A stretch of DNA of 64,000 nt from Eledone cirrhosa (lineage: Eukaryota; Mollusca; Cephalopoda; Octopoda; Eledonidae), in assembly GCA_964016885.1 (NCBI GenBank), contig OZ024742.1, positions 365,455,877 through 365,519,876 on the forward strand, given 5' to 3'. The notes below the pieces were generated by a model, which ran no database searches, was not told where the DNA came from, and was given only the letters and a program-made list of their open reading frames with translations. A program made the position numbers and the translations under genes. Every line of letters starts with the position of its first letter. Position 1 is the first letter of the stretch. Below are positions 12,919 to 23,362 of the stretch, piece by piece.

Positions 12919-15689
12919 CGTTGGTAGTGATGGTAGGAGTGAGACGTCAACAGTGTCATAACGTTGATAGTGATGGTAGGAGTGAGACGTCAACAGTGTC
13001 ATAACGTTGGTAGTAATGGTAGGAGACGTCAACAGTGTCATAACGTTGGTAGTGATGGTAGCAGTGAGACGTCAACAGTGTCATAACGTTGGTAGTAATG
13101 GTAGGAGACGTCAACAGTGTCATAACGTTGGTAGTGATGGTAGCAGTGAGACGTCAACAGTGTCATAACGTTGGTAGTGATGGTAGGAGTGAGACGTCAA
13201 CAGTGTCATAACGTTGGTAGTGATGGTAGGAGTGAGACGTCAACAGTGTCATAACGTTGGTAGTGATGATAACAGTGAGACGTCAACAGTGTCATAACGT
13301 TGGTTGTGATGGTAGGAGTGAGACGTCAACAGTGTCATAACGTTGGTAGTGATGATAACAGTGAGACATCAACAGTGTCATAATGTTGGTAGTAATGGTA
13401 GGAGTCAGACGTAAACAGTGTCATAACGTTGGTAGTGATGGTAGGAGTGAGACGTCAACAGTGTCATAACGTTGGTAGTGATGATAACAGTGAGACGTCA
13501 ACAGTGTCATAACGTTGGTTGTGATGGTAGGAGTGAGACGTCAACAGTGTCATAACGTTGGTAGTGATGGTAGCAGTGAGACGTCAACAGTGTCATAACG
13601 TTGGTAGTGATGGTAGGAGTGAGACGTCAACAGTGTCATAACGTTGGTAGTAATGGTAGGAGTCAGACGTCAACAGTGTCTTAACTTTGGTAGTGATGGT
13701 AGGAGTCAGATGTCAACAGTGTCATAACGTTTGTAGTGATGGTAACAGTGAGACGTCAACAGTGTAATAACGTTGGTAGTGATGGTAGCAGTGAGACGTC
13801 AACAGTGTCATAACGTTGGTAGTGATGGTAGCAGTGAGACGTCAACAGTGTCATAACGTTGGTAGTGATGGTAGGAGTGAGACGTCAACAGTGTCATAAC
13901 GTTGGTAGTGATGGTAGCAGTGAGACGTCAACAGTGTCATAACGTTGGTAGTGATGGTAGCAGTGAGACGTCAACAGTGTCATAACGTTTGTAGTGCTTG
14001 TAGCAGTGAGACGTCAACAGTGTCATAACGTTGGTAGTGATGGTAGGAGTGAGACGTCAACAGTGTCATAACGTTGGTAGTGATGGTAGGAGTGAGACGT
14101 CAACAGTGTCATAACGTTGGTAGTGATGATAACAGTGAGACGTCAACAGTGTCATAACGTTGGTTGTGATGGTAGGAGTGAGACGTCAACAGTGTCATAA
14201 CGTTGGTAGTGATGGTAACAGTGAGACATCAACAGTGTCATAATGTTGGTAGTAATGGTAGGAGTCAGACGTAAACAGTGTCATAACGTTGGTAGTGATG
14301 GTAGGAGTGAGACGTCAAGAGTGTCATAACGTTGGTAGTGATGATAATAGTGAGACGTCAACAGTGTCATAACGTTGGTTGTGATGGTAGGAGTGAGACG
14401 TCAACAGTGTCATAACGTTGGTAGTGATGGTAACAGTGAGACGTCAACAGTGTCATAACGTTGGTAGTGATGGTAGGAGTGAGACGTCAACAGTGTCATA
14501 ACGTTGGTAGTAATGGTAGGAGTCAGACGTCAACAGTGTCTTAACTTTGGTAGTGATGGTAGGAGTCAGATGTCAACAGTGTCATAACGTTGGTTGTGAT
14601 GGTAGGAGTGAGACGTCAACAGTGTCATAACGTTTGTAGTGATGGTAACAGTGAGACGTCAACAGTGTAATAACGTTGGTAGTGATGGTAGCAGTGAGAC
14701 GTCAACAGTGTCATAACGTTGGTAGTGATGTTAGCAGTGAGACGTCAACAGTGTCATAACGTTGGTAGTGATGGTAGGAGTGAGACGTCAACAGTGTCAT
14801 AACGTTGGTAGTGATGGTAGCAGTGAGACGTCAACAGTGTCATAACGTTGGTAGTGATGGTAGCAGTGAGACGTCAACAGTGTCATAACGTTTGTAGTGC
14901 TTGTAGCAGTGAGACGTCAACAGTGTCATAACGTTGGTAGTGATGGTAGGAGTGAGACGTCAACAGTGTCATAACGTTGGTAGTGATGGTAGCAGTGAGA
15001 CGTCAACAGTGTCATAACGTTGGTAGTGATGGTAGGAGTGAGACGTCAACAGTGTCATAACGTTGATAGTGATGGTAGGAGTGAGACGTCAACAGTGTCA
15101 TAACGTTGGTAGTGATGGTAGGAGTGAGACGTCAACAGTGTCATAACGTTGGTAGTGATGGTAGCAGTGAGACGTCAACAGTGTCATAACGTTTGTAGTG
15201 CTTGTAGCAGTGAGACGTCAACAGTGTCATAACGTTTGTAGTGATTTGTAGGAGTGAGACGTCAACAGTGTCATAACGTTGGTAGTGATGGTAGGAGTGA
15301 GACGTCAACAGTGTCATAACGTTGGTAGTGATGGTAGGAGTGAGACGTCAACAGTGTCATAACGTTGATAGTGATGGTAGGAGTGAGACGTCAACAGTGT
15401 CATAACGTTGGTAGTGTTGGTAGCAGTGAGACGTCAACAGTGTCATAACGTTGGTAGTGATGGTAGGAGTGAGACGTCAACAGTGTCATAACGTTGGTAG
15501 TGATGGTAGGAGTGAGACGTCAACAGTGTCATAACGTTGGTAGTGATGGTAGCAGTGAGACGTCAAAAGTGTCATGGCTGCTGATACAGCTATCATGGCT
15601 CATTCAGTTACTTCCGTCCATCTTCATCATCATCATCAGCTAACCCATTTAGGTGACCTAGTGTACACCCACAGTACTTCGCGGTATCT

Positions 15690-15757
15690 GCTCCTGCCCT
15701 CTCAGTTCAGAATTTGCCTTGGTCAACTTTACCTTTCATCCTTTCAAGTTCAATAAA
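15690..15757 (+). mobile_element. diverged SINE fragment (family A)
   Basis: GGTCAACTTTACCTTTCATC followed by CTTTCAAGTTCAATAAA aligns by eye with the body of the better SINE copy at 23250-23310, and CTCAGTTCAGAATTT sits where that copy has its box-B-like GAGTTCAAATCCC. The copy is strongly diverged and lacks both ends. A reading frame from 15574 to 15756 runs through it and has no recognisable product. Confidence 0.5.
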
Positions 15758-16133
15758 AAATGACCAAGATACTCTCATGGAATGACCAAATGAGGTTTAT
15801 TTCTCAACATAGTCCCTGGAAAGAAACAATGCAGTTCTTAATAAGAAGAGTTGAAATTAATACGTACAAGATTTCACAGCTCTAGCATCACTTCCTTATA
15901 GTCAACCTAAGAAACTTCCAGCCCCCCCCCCCCTCATATTTTGGCCCAAATATTTACACAATATACACTAATATTAATACATTATTTACTGGATATATTA
16001 TATTTTATATTCCTTCATTTTACGAATCATTAAACGCGATTGTTACAGTTTTACGAAATAGGCAGACATATAAATACATGTACTCAAAAACAAATACATA
16101 TATACACCCCAATCAGAGAGTAGATATATACGC
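15758..16133. other. AT-rich spacer with a poly-C run
   Basis: No gene seen. A run of about 12 C lies at 15922-15933 and the rest is AT-rich. Confidence 0.7.
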
Positions 16134-16168
16134 GTGTATATAAATACATATGCATACAGTCAGGAACG

Positions 16169-16200
<32 letters not shown>

Positions 16201-16227
16201 CACATGCAATTATGAGTGTGTGCTTGC

Positions 16228-16269
<42 letters not shown>

Positions 16270-16305
16270 GCAAGGACACACACACACATGCACACACACA
16301 CACGC

Positions 16306-16364
<59 letters not shown>

Positions 16365-16690
16365 AAGACACAAATAGAACCGAATTTCCCCATCATTAAA
16401 CTGAACTATCAATGCGTTACATACATTACACATAACTATATAGTCATATATTTGTATATGAAGACTAGCATGCACATGCACATACATTTATATATACATA
16501 TACGCCCACGGACACCCACTACTATACACATCGTACTTTTACATTATATATATATGTGTATATATATTTATAAGTATACATACGTATGTACCTCATACAC
16601 TCAAACCTCCACGACTAAACACACTCCACTATTACATTATATACATACATATGTACATATATGCACTACAAGACACATTCCATTTTACAT

Positions 16691-16723
<33 letters not shown>

Positions 16724-16745
16724 CATATATATATATATATATCAT

Positions 16746-16777
<32 letters not shown>

Positions 16778-16826
16778 CATACACAAACACACACACATAC
16801 ATATATATATATATATCTATCTATAG
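16134..16826. repeat. (TA)n/(CA)n compound microsatellite
   Basis: Alternating TATATA, CACACA and TATG tracts. Open frames on both strands here are Y/I/H/T low-complexity translations of the dinucleotides and are not genes. Confidence 0.95.
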
Positions 16827-17059
16827 GTAAAGGTGGAGGTTTTTTTCGGCGGTGTTGATGATATTATTTGATGTTGTTGTTGTTATTGGTGGAGATATTC
16901 TGTCCCTCTCCCCGACATCTCCCTCAGTAGTCACGTGACATGTGGTCTGTTTACCGAGACAGGAAGTGTAATGTTTTATATTTTAAGCATCATTGAGTCT
17001 TCATTCCGAACACAGTTGTTTCTTTAATATTGTAATGTGAAAATAGCAATACAGCTTCG
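16827..17059. other. spacer, nothing recognised
   Basis: Mixed sequence with a short GATGTTGTTGTTGTTATTGG tract. No gene, RNA or repeat family recognised. Confidence 0.6.
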
Positions 17060-17397
17060 CTAGACTACACATACTCACACACTCACACTCACTCACACTC
17101 ACTCACACACTCACGCACTCACACACTCACACACACATACACATACACACACTCACACACTCACGCACTCACACACTCACACACACATACACACATACAG
17201 ACACTCACACACTCACACACGCTCACACACACTCACACACTCACACACCCACACACTTATACTCACATACACACACTCACACACACATACTCACATACTC
17301 ACACACTCACACACACATACTCACATACTCACACACTCACAAACACACACACTCGCACACTCACACACAAATACACACACGCACACACACTCACACA

Positions 17398-17433
<36 letters not shown>

Positions 17434-17434
17434 T
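17060..17434. repeat. CACACTCA-type microsatellite
   Basis: Irregular tandem CACACTCACACT and CACACATAC blocks ending in a pure (CA)n of about 30 bp. No coding potential. Confidence 0.95.
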
Positions 17435-17524
17435 CATTCTACTTTCATTAAATATCGAATACTACTTTGTATCATGGTCATTTATATAGTGACATATATA
17501 TGTCTATCTCGTCTCTCTCTCCCC

Positions 17525-17540
17525 TCCACCACCTCCCTCT

Positions 17541-17579
<39 letters not shown>

Positions 17580-18060
17580 TGAAATAGAGAGAGAGAGCGA
17601 TCTGTCTGATGAACTACATATATATATGTATATATATATGTATATAAACGTGTTTGTGGTGGGTATTTATATATAAATATATAAATATATATATATATTT
17701 GTGTGTGTGTATGTGTGTATGTGTGTGTGTATGTGTGTGTGTGTGTGTGCGTGTATGTGTGTGTATGTATGTGTGTGTGTGTGTATGTGTGTGCGTGTAT
17801 GTGTGTGTATATGTGTCTATGTATGTGTGTGTGTGTATGTGTGTATGTGGGTGTATATGTGTGTATACATACATAGAGAGAGAGAGGCGGGGGGGATCTA
17901 GTGAAGTGCAACATAAGGTATAATCTGAAAAGATTAAGAGGAACTGATGACAGTTTAAGAAGATCAGAAAGTACTAGAGAAGAGATGGGAGAGAGAGAGA
18001 GAGAGAGAGAGAGGTAGAAAAGGGGAGTTGTATATATAGAGAGAGGGTGTGAGAGAGAGG
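17525..18060. repeat. (TA)n, (GA)n and (TG)n microsatellite cluster
   Basis: (TA)n then (GA)n at 17540-17600, TA at 17610-17700, (TG)n with interspersed TATG and GCG at 17700-17870, and (GA)n at 17990-18060. Frames across it are low-complexity only. Confidence 0.93.
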
Positions 18061-18159
18061 TAGCAGACAATGACACAGATATGTGTAGTTGAGGTAAAGA
18101 GTTCACTTCCTAATCAGAGCAGCTTCGTTTCAGGCCCATTTCATACTTTGAGGAATTCA

Positions 18160-18292
18160 TTGACCTTGCGTGAGCGTGTGTATGTGCATGTGTTCTTGTG
18201 TGTGTTCATGTGTGTGTGTGTGTGTGTGTTTGTGTATGTACTTATGTGTGTGTCCGTGTATATTTGTGTGTGTGTATGTTTGTGTGTGAGTT

Positions 18293-18348
<56 letters not shown>

Positions 18349-18525
18349 TGTGTGTGTGAGTTTATGCCTGTGTGAGTGTCTGTGTATGTTTGTGTGTGTC
18401 TGTGTATGTGTGTGTGTGTGTGTGTGTTTGTTTGTGTGTGTGAGTTTATGCCTGTGTGGGTGTCTGTGTCTGTGTATGTTTGCGTTTGTCTGTGTATGTT
18501 TGTGTGTGTGTATGTGTTTATGACA
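18160..18525. repeat. (TG)n-rich microsatellite
   Basis: TGTGTG with recurring GTGTATGTTTGTGTGTG and GAGTTTATGCCTGTGTG segments. The last occurs at 18358 and 18442, so part of the tract is a local 84-bp duplication. Confidence 0.93.
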
Positions 18526-18869
18526 CATGACATAGCATCGTATTTGATCAAAAAGAAAGACAAGATCGTTAAAATATGTCCCAGACTTGAGTTACTCCAG
18601 ACGTGTGTTAAGTGAGGCCCAACCTCAGTTTAATGAGTGAAGTCAGTAAAAGAACAAAAGAAGAGGAGTTTTACAGCAACTTCTTATTGAATGAACATTG
18701 AAGTTCAACAATCTACTCTTTTGACAAAGTTTATAACACAGAATACACAACAGTAATAATACTGAATAGGTGAGTAAAGTATGGGGTTATACAAAAGAAA
18801 CTCTGGTTTCCCCGGGTCTTTGCTATCTGTTGGTCACCTCTAATAGCGGTAGCATCTCTACCTATCCAG
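18526..18869. other. spacer, nothing recognised
   Basis: Unique-looking sequence. Short open frames exist but have no motif, codon or homology signal that I can see. Confidence 0.55.
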
Positions 18870-19135
18870 TGGTATGTTGTTGTTGTTACAGCTCACACCT
18901 AAGCAGGTTTAGTTGGCCTCCTCCAAGGTATATCTCGTTGGAGGTGTCTTGTGTAATTTTAATGATAGGGACCCCAGTCCTATCATCTCATTTCTACAGC
19001 TGAGTAAACTGGAGCAACGTGAAATAAAGTGTTTTGCTCAAGGAAACAACACATCACCCGGTCCGAGAATTGAACTCACAACCTTTCGACTGCAAGCCCA
19101 ATGCTCTAACCATTAAGTCATGCGCCTTCACTATC
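18870..19135 (-). mobile_element. tRNA-derived SINE, family B
   Basis: On the minus strand a tRNA-like head (GGCGCATGACTTAATGGTTA, then GTTGTGAGTTCAATTC as a box-B-like element) is followed by a body with GTTGCTCCAGTTTACTCAGC TGTAGAAATG and a 3' (AAC)n tail near 18873-18887. A second, more diverged copy lies at 22010-22180 in the same orientation. The tRNA head plus conserved core plus simple tail is the standard architecture of Pol III SINEs. It is not a functional tRNA: only the head is tRNA-like, with no acceptor-stem closure. Confidence 0.75.
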
Positions 19136-19261
19136 CAGTGGTATGAGGCTGATATTGTCCTTAGAAAAGGAATAACCAGTGCAGACCCATTTACTCTTGT
19201 CAATAATATTGGTTTATGATTTAGGTACAAAGCTAACATTTGTGTGGTTAGTCGATGAAAT

Positions 19262-19412
19262 CTAACCCAGTACATTACTGGTACTTTATTTTATCGACCA
19301 TGTAAGGATGAAAGGCGAAGCTAACCTCGAGGAAAGTTGAACTCAAAATGTAAAGGGACATAACTATATGTCTCAAACAGTTTTGCCCAACTATCTACCG
19401 ACAACTTGCTCA
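19262..19412 (-). mobile_element. tRNA-derived SINE, family A
   Basis: Plus-strand text contains ACTGGTACTTTATTTTATCG then ACCATGTAAGGATGAAAGGC, the reverse complement of the body of the plus-strand copy at 23176-23362. The upstream part (GAACTCAAAATGTAAAG) corresponds to the box-B region. This body is very common in octopus DNA from general knowledge, so it is a taxonomic hint. Confidence 0.75.
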
Positions 19413-19934
19413 CACCTTCCCTGACCGATACCTTATTGATTGACACTGAAATGATGAACGACGAAGTTGACCATGGTACAATGAACGACAGAGAGCAGGG
19501 GAAGCACTGTCCCGATGACTTCTGCTGGAATCCGCTAGACGGCGCTAACCGTCAGCTTTTCAATATTCATAGCTAGAAATATTTCTTGGTAAACATACCG
19601 TATATCATTAGATATAGAAAATCACATACTTATAAAGATATAAATATTCAATTTCATCAACGATTTAGCAAATATTGTGGGTGCAGAGAAAACTGTGTTA
19701 CAAACAATGGTTGTTAGAGATCCCAGCCACATTCCTCCCCTGGCAATACCAAGTTTCTTCTATTTCTTCTCATTTACCAGTAAAATTTTACCTCAACTTA
19801 ATATTAACACGACCACGTTTTCCGACCTCTGCTGTGCACGTTATATCTTCTATTAGACTTTACAATACTTTATATAATCTGTTAGACTTTAAAATACTTT
19901 CGTTTGTCAGTATCTCAGAGTAAATAAACAACTG
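19413..19934. other. spacer, nothing recognised
   Basis: AT-rich sequence without a supportable gene or a repeat family that I recognise. Confidence 0.5.
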
Positions 19935-20200
19935 TTAATGTTGCAGTGTGGTGTTGATGGTGGAGCGTGGTGTTGATGGGGGAGTGTGGTGTGGTGGTGA
20001 AGTGTGGTGTGGTGGTGGAGTGTGGTGTTGGTGGTGTGGTGTTGACGGAGTGTAGTGTGGTGTTGATGGTGGAGTGTGGTGTGGTGTAGTGTAGTGAGTG
20101 ATAGTCTAGTGTAGTGTGGTGTAGTGTAGTGTGGTGATAGTGTAGTGTAGTGTTGATGGTGGAGTGTAGTGCGGTGTTGATGGAGTGTAGTGTTAATGAT
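19935..20200. repeat. GTGTGGTGTTGATGGTGGA minisatellite
   Basis: Degenerate tandem units of GGTGTTGATGGTGGAGTGTG and shorter GTAGTGTAGTGTGGTG forms, G/T-only on the plus strand. The minus-strand H/T/L-rich frame is a translation of the repeat. Confidence 0.9.
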
Positions 20201-20940
20201 CATCGTCAAAAGACATTCCGCTTAACTTCTCAAAATGCAATCCTAACATTGTAATATTTTAAAACATAAAATAAAATATGAAACCACTGTTTTGTCTTCT
20301 TCTGGACTTTTCCAACCTGTTTCTCTAATTTGTATTGTATTGTCCTTCTCAAAACAATTCTAACACCTATCACACAATACTATAGACGTTTATATCATAT
20401 TGTGTGTATGTGTATGTGTGTGTGTGTGTGAGTGAATGTATGTGTGTATGAGTATGTATATATGTGAGTGTATGTATGTGTGTATGAGTATGTATATGTG
20501 AGTGCATGTATGTGTGTATTTATGTGTATAAAAGATTATGTATCTATATATTTTACAAACGAGGAACCAGATTTGTAAGATGGAAACATCAAACAGATTT
20601 CTTTGTTTTTCCTCATCTCATTTCCTGACAACACGTCAATCTGAAATCATCCAATCACCACATTCAATATGGGTTTTCTCCTCCTGTTTTTCCTTAGTTC
20701 TTTATGCTTGCCCTTTATTTGTTTTCTTCTTTTTAACAAATCCTGTGTCGAAGAGAAACAGACGACAACTCTCGTTAACGATGAAGCAATTATTATTAGT
20801 ATTATTGTTGTTGTTATTATTTGAAGAATTACAGCAGAAGCGTTTTATTACTAAAGAGAATATTATCACTTCAAATGATTCAATGAAACAATTTGTCTTC
20901 AATTCTGAAAGGGAATGAGAAATGAACAGCAATCGCCCCC
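20201..20940. other. spacer with a (TG)n/TATG tract
   Basis: TATGTGTGTATGAGTATG repeats lie at about 20400-20530. A 126-codon frame at 20538-20918 has no recognisable domain and ends in T/A-rich leucine runs, so I do not call it a gene. Confidence 0.5.
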
Positions 20941-20994
<54 letters not shown>

Positions 20995-21036
20995 AGAGAG
21001 AGAGAGAGAGAGAGAGAATGAGAGAGAGAGAAAGGT
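20941..21036. repeat. (CT)n(TA)n(GA)n self-complementary tract
   Basis: About 18 bp of CT, 35 bp of TA and 35 bp of GA read in succession. The CT and GA arms are complementary, so the whole tract can fold on itself or form slipped or cruciform DNA. A similar (TA)n(GA)n(TG)n order recurs at 60940-61060. Confidence 0.9.
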
Positions 21037-21129
21037 GTATTAAAAACACGGTTGTGCTCCATTTTGTACATTTTTATTTAGTATTTTTAGTATTTATTTA
21101 TTAGTTTTTCATACTTAGTTTAGAACAAT

Positions 21130-21760
21130 TAACGTTTAGAAAAATTAACGTTTCCAACAATTCTCGACTCCATCTTCAGATCAGGATTGTCGTACTACAT
21201 TACTCGATAAAACTCGATATAGAATGTTATACGACACTGGATGAACAACGATGGAGACCTTACTAATATCAGAATATATACCAACAATTAACACACAGTT
21301 ACAACACACGTGAGACTAATTATAAAGACTGTCATACTTCAATCTTTAAGAAATTACAAATCAGACGTCCACAACAGGGCCGAATTTAATGAGGGACAAA
21401 GGACAATTGCACCGGGTCCCTGCCAATGACGGCGGTAGCAATTTATTTGTGATTTATTTGTGATTTAGGATGGTAAGATTTTGTCAATTTAATACCTGTA
21501 AGTATAACCTTTCAATGCCAGTTAATTTGCTCCAAGCTGACTTTGATATATAAAATTGTGGGTTTATTGTGTATTATAATTGTTTGTGTGAGAGGGTTTC
21601 AACAATATCTAGATCCGATCCTGTTGCACGAACTCCTACCGCTCCTATTGATACAACCACTGTTAAACACGTATCAAATACAACACTAGTAGCACCATTC
21701 TGAAGATGGAACCTGAGTGGTTCGAAACGTTAATACACACAGAGGACATAAGCTCTTCCC
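21130..21760. other. pair of facing, degenerate hammerhead-like motifs
   Basis: At 21700-21736 (plus) CTGAAGA, a GAACC/GGTTC hairpin and CGAAACGTTAAT follow one another. At about 21143-21180 (minus) CTGAAGATGG ... GGAAACGTTAAT lies in the opposite orientation. Both keep a CTGANGA-like start and a GAAAC end, but stem III and stem I are too short to call a working ribozyme. They probably mark the ends of an old PLE-type insertion. Confidence 0.3.
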
Positions 21761-21939
21761 AACTAAATACAAAATATAATGAAATAAGAATAATCAATCC
21801 TTAATAAAACAAACTACAGCAGGATAATGTTTTAAATATCGCCTATTTGTGGGAGAATCTGCTACGAACTTATACTAATATACATAGCTCATCCCTTCAT
21901 CCATTAATAACTATAGCTTTGCACATAGAATATTCCGTC

Positions 21940-22180
21940 TGAGGCACAAGTCTGGACAAAATGGTTTGAAGACCAGCAGTCATCGATGTTGTCCAAGACA
22001 ATGGCTGATACAGCTTGACACCAGTGACGTCCAAACTCATTTCTACAGCTGACTAAACTGGAACAACGTAAATTAATGTATCTTGCTCAAGAACACAACG
22101 CATCTCCCGGTTCGAAGTTCGAACTCACAACCTTACGATTGTGAACGCAAATCTCTGACCACTGAGGCACGCGCCTTTAC
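21940..22180 (-). mobile_element. SINE family B, second copy
   Basis: CTCATTTCTACAGCTGACTA then AACTGGAACAACGTAAAT matches the body of the copy at 18870-19135. The head ends at GAGGCACGCGCCTTTACC, and its minus strand carries GGTTGTGAGTTCGAAC as the box-B-like element. The 3' boundary (low-coordinate side) is uncertain. Confidence 0.7.
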
Positions 22181-22189
22181 CTATACACG

Positions 22190-22287
22190 CACACATATAT
22201 AAATGTGTATGTGTGTGAGTGTGAGTGTGTGTGTGTGTGATATATATATATATACATATATTACACCAGTCCAGCCTCCTGTTATTT

Positions 22288-22320
<33 letters not shown>
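22190..22320. repeat. (TG)n and (TA)n microsatellites
   Basis: GTGTGAGTGTGAGTG and TATATA tracts, interrupted by about 35 bp of mixed sequence. Confidence 0.9.
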
Positions 22321-22328
<8 letters not shown>

Positions 22329-22368
22329 GATATTAAATAAATAGAAACTATATTTATAAAACCATATT

Positions 22369-22429
22369 TATTCTATTATATATATTTCAAGGGTACCAAA
22401 ATCTTGGTACGCTCTCATCAGATAAAATA
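22369..22429 (-). ncRNA. hammerhead-ribozyme-like motif, left arm
   Basis: Read on the minus strand: TATTTTAT (stem I), CTGATGA core (22415-22421), a stem-II hairpin with GTACCAA/TTGGTAC above a C-C mismatch, GAA (22386-22388), the 8-nt stem III ATATATAT, A as the cleavage-site base, then ATAGAATA, which pairs with the first strand over 8 bp (one G-U). This order is that of a type I hammerhead with a tiny stem III, as reported for Penelope-like elements. Activity is not shown by sequence. Confidence 0.65.
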
Positions 22430-22452
22430 CAAAGTTTGTTATATAAATATTG

Positions 22453-22547
22453 TTTCTACTTTTGGCACAAGGCCAACAATTACCCAGTGCATTACTGGTA
22501 CTTTATTTTATCGACCTCGTAAGGATGAAAGGCAAAGTTAACCTCGA
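22453..22547 (-). mobile_element. 5'-truncated SINE A inserted in the fold-back
   Basis: The end of family A (TTTCTACTTTTGGCACAAGG on the plus strand) through GTTAACCTCGA. It is bounded by identical 41-bp direct repeats (22412-22452 and 22548-22588). The opposite arm of the palindrome (22684-22724) keeps the uninterrupted sequence, so the insertion came after the fold-back had formed. Confidence 0.8.
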
Positions 22548-22706
22548 CTCTCATCAGATAAAATACAAAGTTTGTTATATAAATATTGACATAACCAGGA
22601 ATAGGAACTTAACGGTCCAAGTTATCCTTGGATAGTCTATCCAAGGATAACTTGGACCGTTAAGTTCTTCTTCCTGGTTATGTCAATATTTATATAACAA
22701 ACTTTG

Positions 22707-22767
22707 TATTTTATCTGATGAGAGCGTACCAAAGTTTTCGTACCCTTGAAATATATATAATAGAATA
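22707..22767 (+). ncRNA. hammerhead-ribozyme-like motif, right arm
   Basis: TATTTTAT (22707-22714), CTGATGA (22715-22721), stem II 22722-22747 (GAG and GTAC pair with CTT and GTAC around a C-C mismatch), GAA (22748-22750), stem III ATATATAT, A at 22759, then ATAGAATA (22760-22767) closing an 8-bp stem I. It is the mirror of the left-arm copy. Confidence 0.65.
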
Positions 22768-22813
22768 AATATGGTTTTATAAATATAGTTTCTATTTATT
22801 TAATATCATTGGA

Positions 22814-22903
22814 TATTATACTCCAGAAAACTTGTCGAGTGCTCTGAATCAGTTATAATCATTTTTATTTGTTGAATTACCAACAAATAGAATATCCCTT
22901 TTG

Positions 22904-22964
<61 letters not shown>
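22814..22964. repeat. conserved flank then (TA)n
   Basis: ACTCCAGAAAACTTGTCGAG then TGCTCTGAATCAG recurs downstream of the motifs at 24696 and, more diverged, 34661 and 36457. It is followed about 60 bp later by a (TA)n tract at 22906-22964. Confidence 0.7.
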
Positions 22965-22965
<1 letters not shown>

Positions 22966-23175
22966 CATACATACATATATATGTATATGTATCCATGCTT
23001 GGTTAAAATTCATGACAGAATTAATTGAGCTGCGTATATATTATTTTGTTTTACGATGACCCCTTCCCGTTTGGGGACAGTGTGAAATTTCTTTTTGTGA
23101 GACTGCTGGAATTTCAAGTTTGGCGGTCATTCTAGCACTGACGGGGACCATCGCTGAATATTAGTATCAGTATGG

Positions 23176-23362
23176 TGGTGGATTGGCAGTATCGGTAGAG
23201 GGTCGGTCGCCATGCTTTGCAGCATCAGTTACGTCCCTTTACGATCTGAGTTCAAATCCCGCCGAGGTTGACTTTGCCTTTCATCCTTACGGGGTCGATA
23301 AAATAAAGTACCAGTAATGCACTGAGTAATTGCTGGCCTTGTGCCTAAAGTAGAAACAATTA
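23176..23362 (+). mobile_element. tRNA-derived SINE, family A, best copy
   Basis: The head TTGGCAGTATCGGTAGAGGG resembles box A, GAGTTCAAATCCC box B, followed by GAGGTTGACTTTGCCTTTCA and TAAAATAAAGTACCAGTAAT, and an end at GGCCTTGTGCCTAAAGTAG. It is the reference for the minus-strand fragments at 19262, 22453 and 63276. Confidence 0.8.

Larger units (their letters stand above)
1085..15574. repeat. 14.5 kb minisatellite, 43-bp unit
   Basis: About 340 head-to-tail copies of a 43-bp unit that runs ACGTTGGTAGTGATGGTAGG, then AGTGAGACGTCAACAGTGTC, then ATA. The common 39-bp variant has GGTAATGG and lacks AGTG before AGACGTC. Other recurring variants are GATGATAACAG, TTGTAGTGCTTGTAGCAG, GGTTGTGATGG and GTCTTAACTTTGG. 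The unit is not a multiple of three and carries TAG and TGA, so all six frames are closed and the array cannot encode a protein. Each unit has two CpG-containing palindromes (AACGTT, GACGTC). It ends sharply at GTGTCATGGCTG. Confidence 0.97.
22321..22813. mobile_element. fold-back element with a ribozyme motif in each arm
   Basis: A near-perfect palindrome centred at about 22636 (GGATAGTCTATCC). The left arm from 22321 and the right arm to 22813 agree nearly base for base once a 95-bp SINE piece and a 41-bp direct repeat in the left arm are removed. Each arm carries the same hammerhead-like fold, facing outward. It shares its right flank (ACTCCAGAAAACTTGTCGAG then TGCT) with the units at 24665, 34528 and 36457. 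No open frame is present. Confidence 0.8.

Noticed and set aside
1085..15574. CRISPR array
   Set aside because: Units are contiguous with no unique spacers, there are no cas genes, and the context is eukaryotic.
20538..20918. 126-codon frame as a host gene
   Set aside because: No domain, no splice or codon signal, and it ends in repeat-derived leucines.
18870..23362. functional tRNA genes
   Set aside because: Box-A/B-like parts belong to SINE heads. The cloverleaf is incomplete and a SINE body follows.
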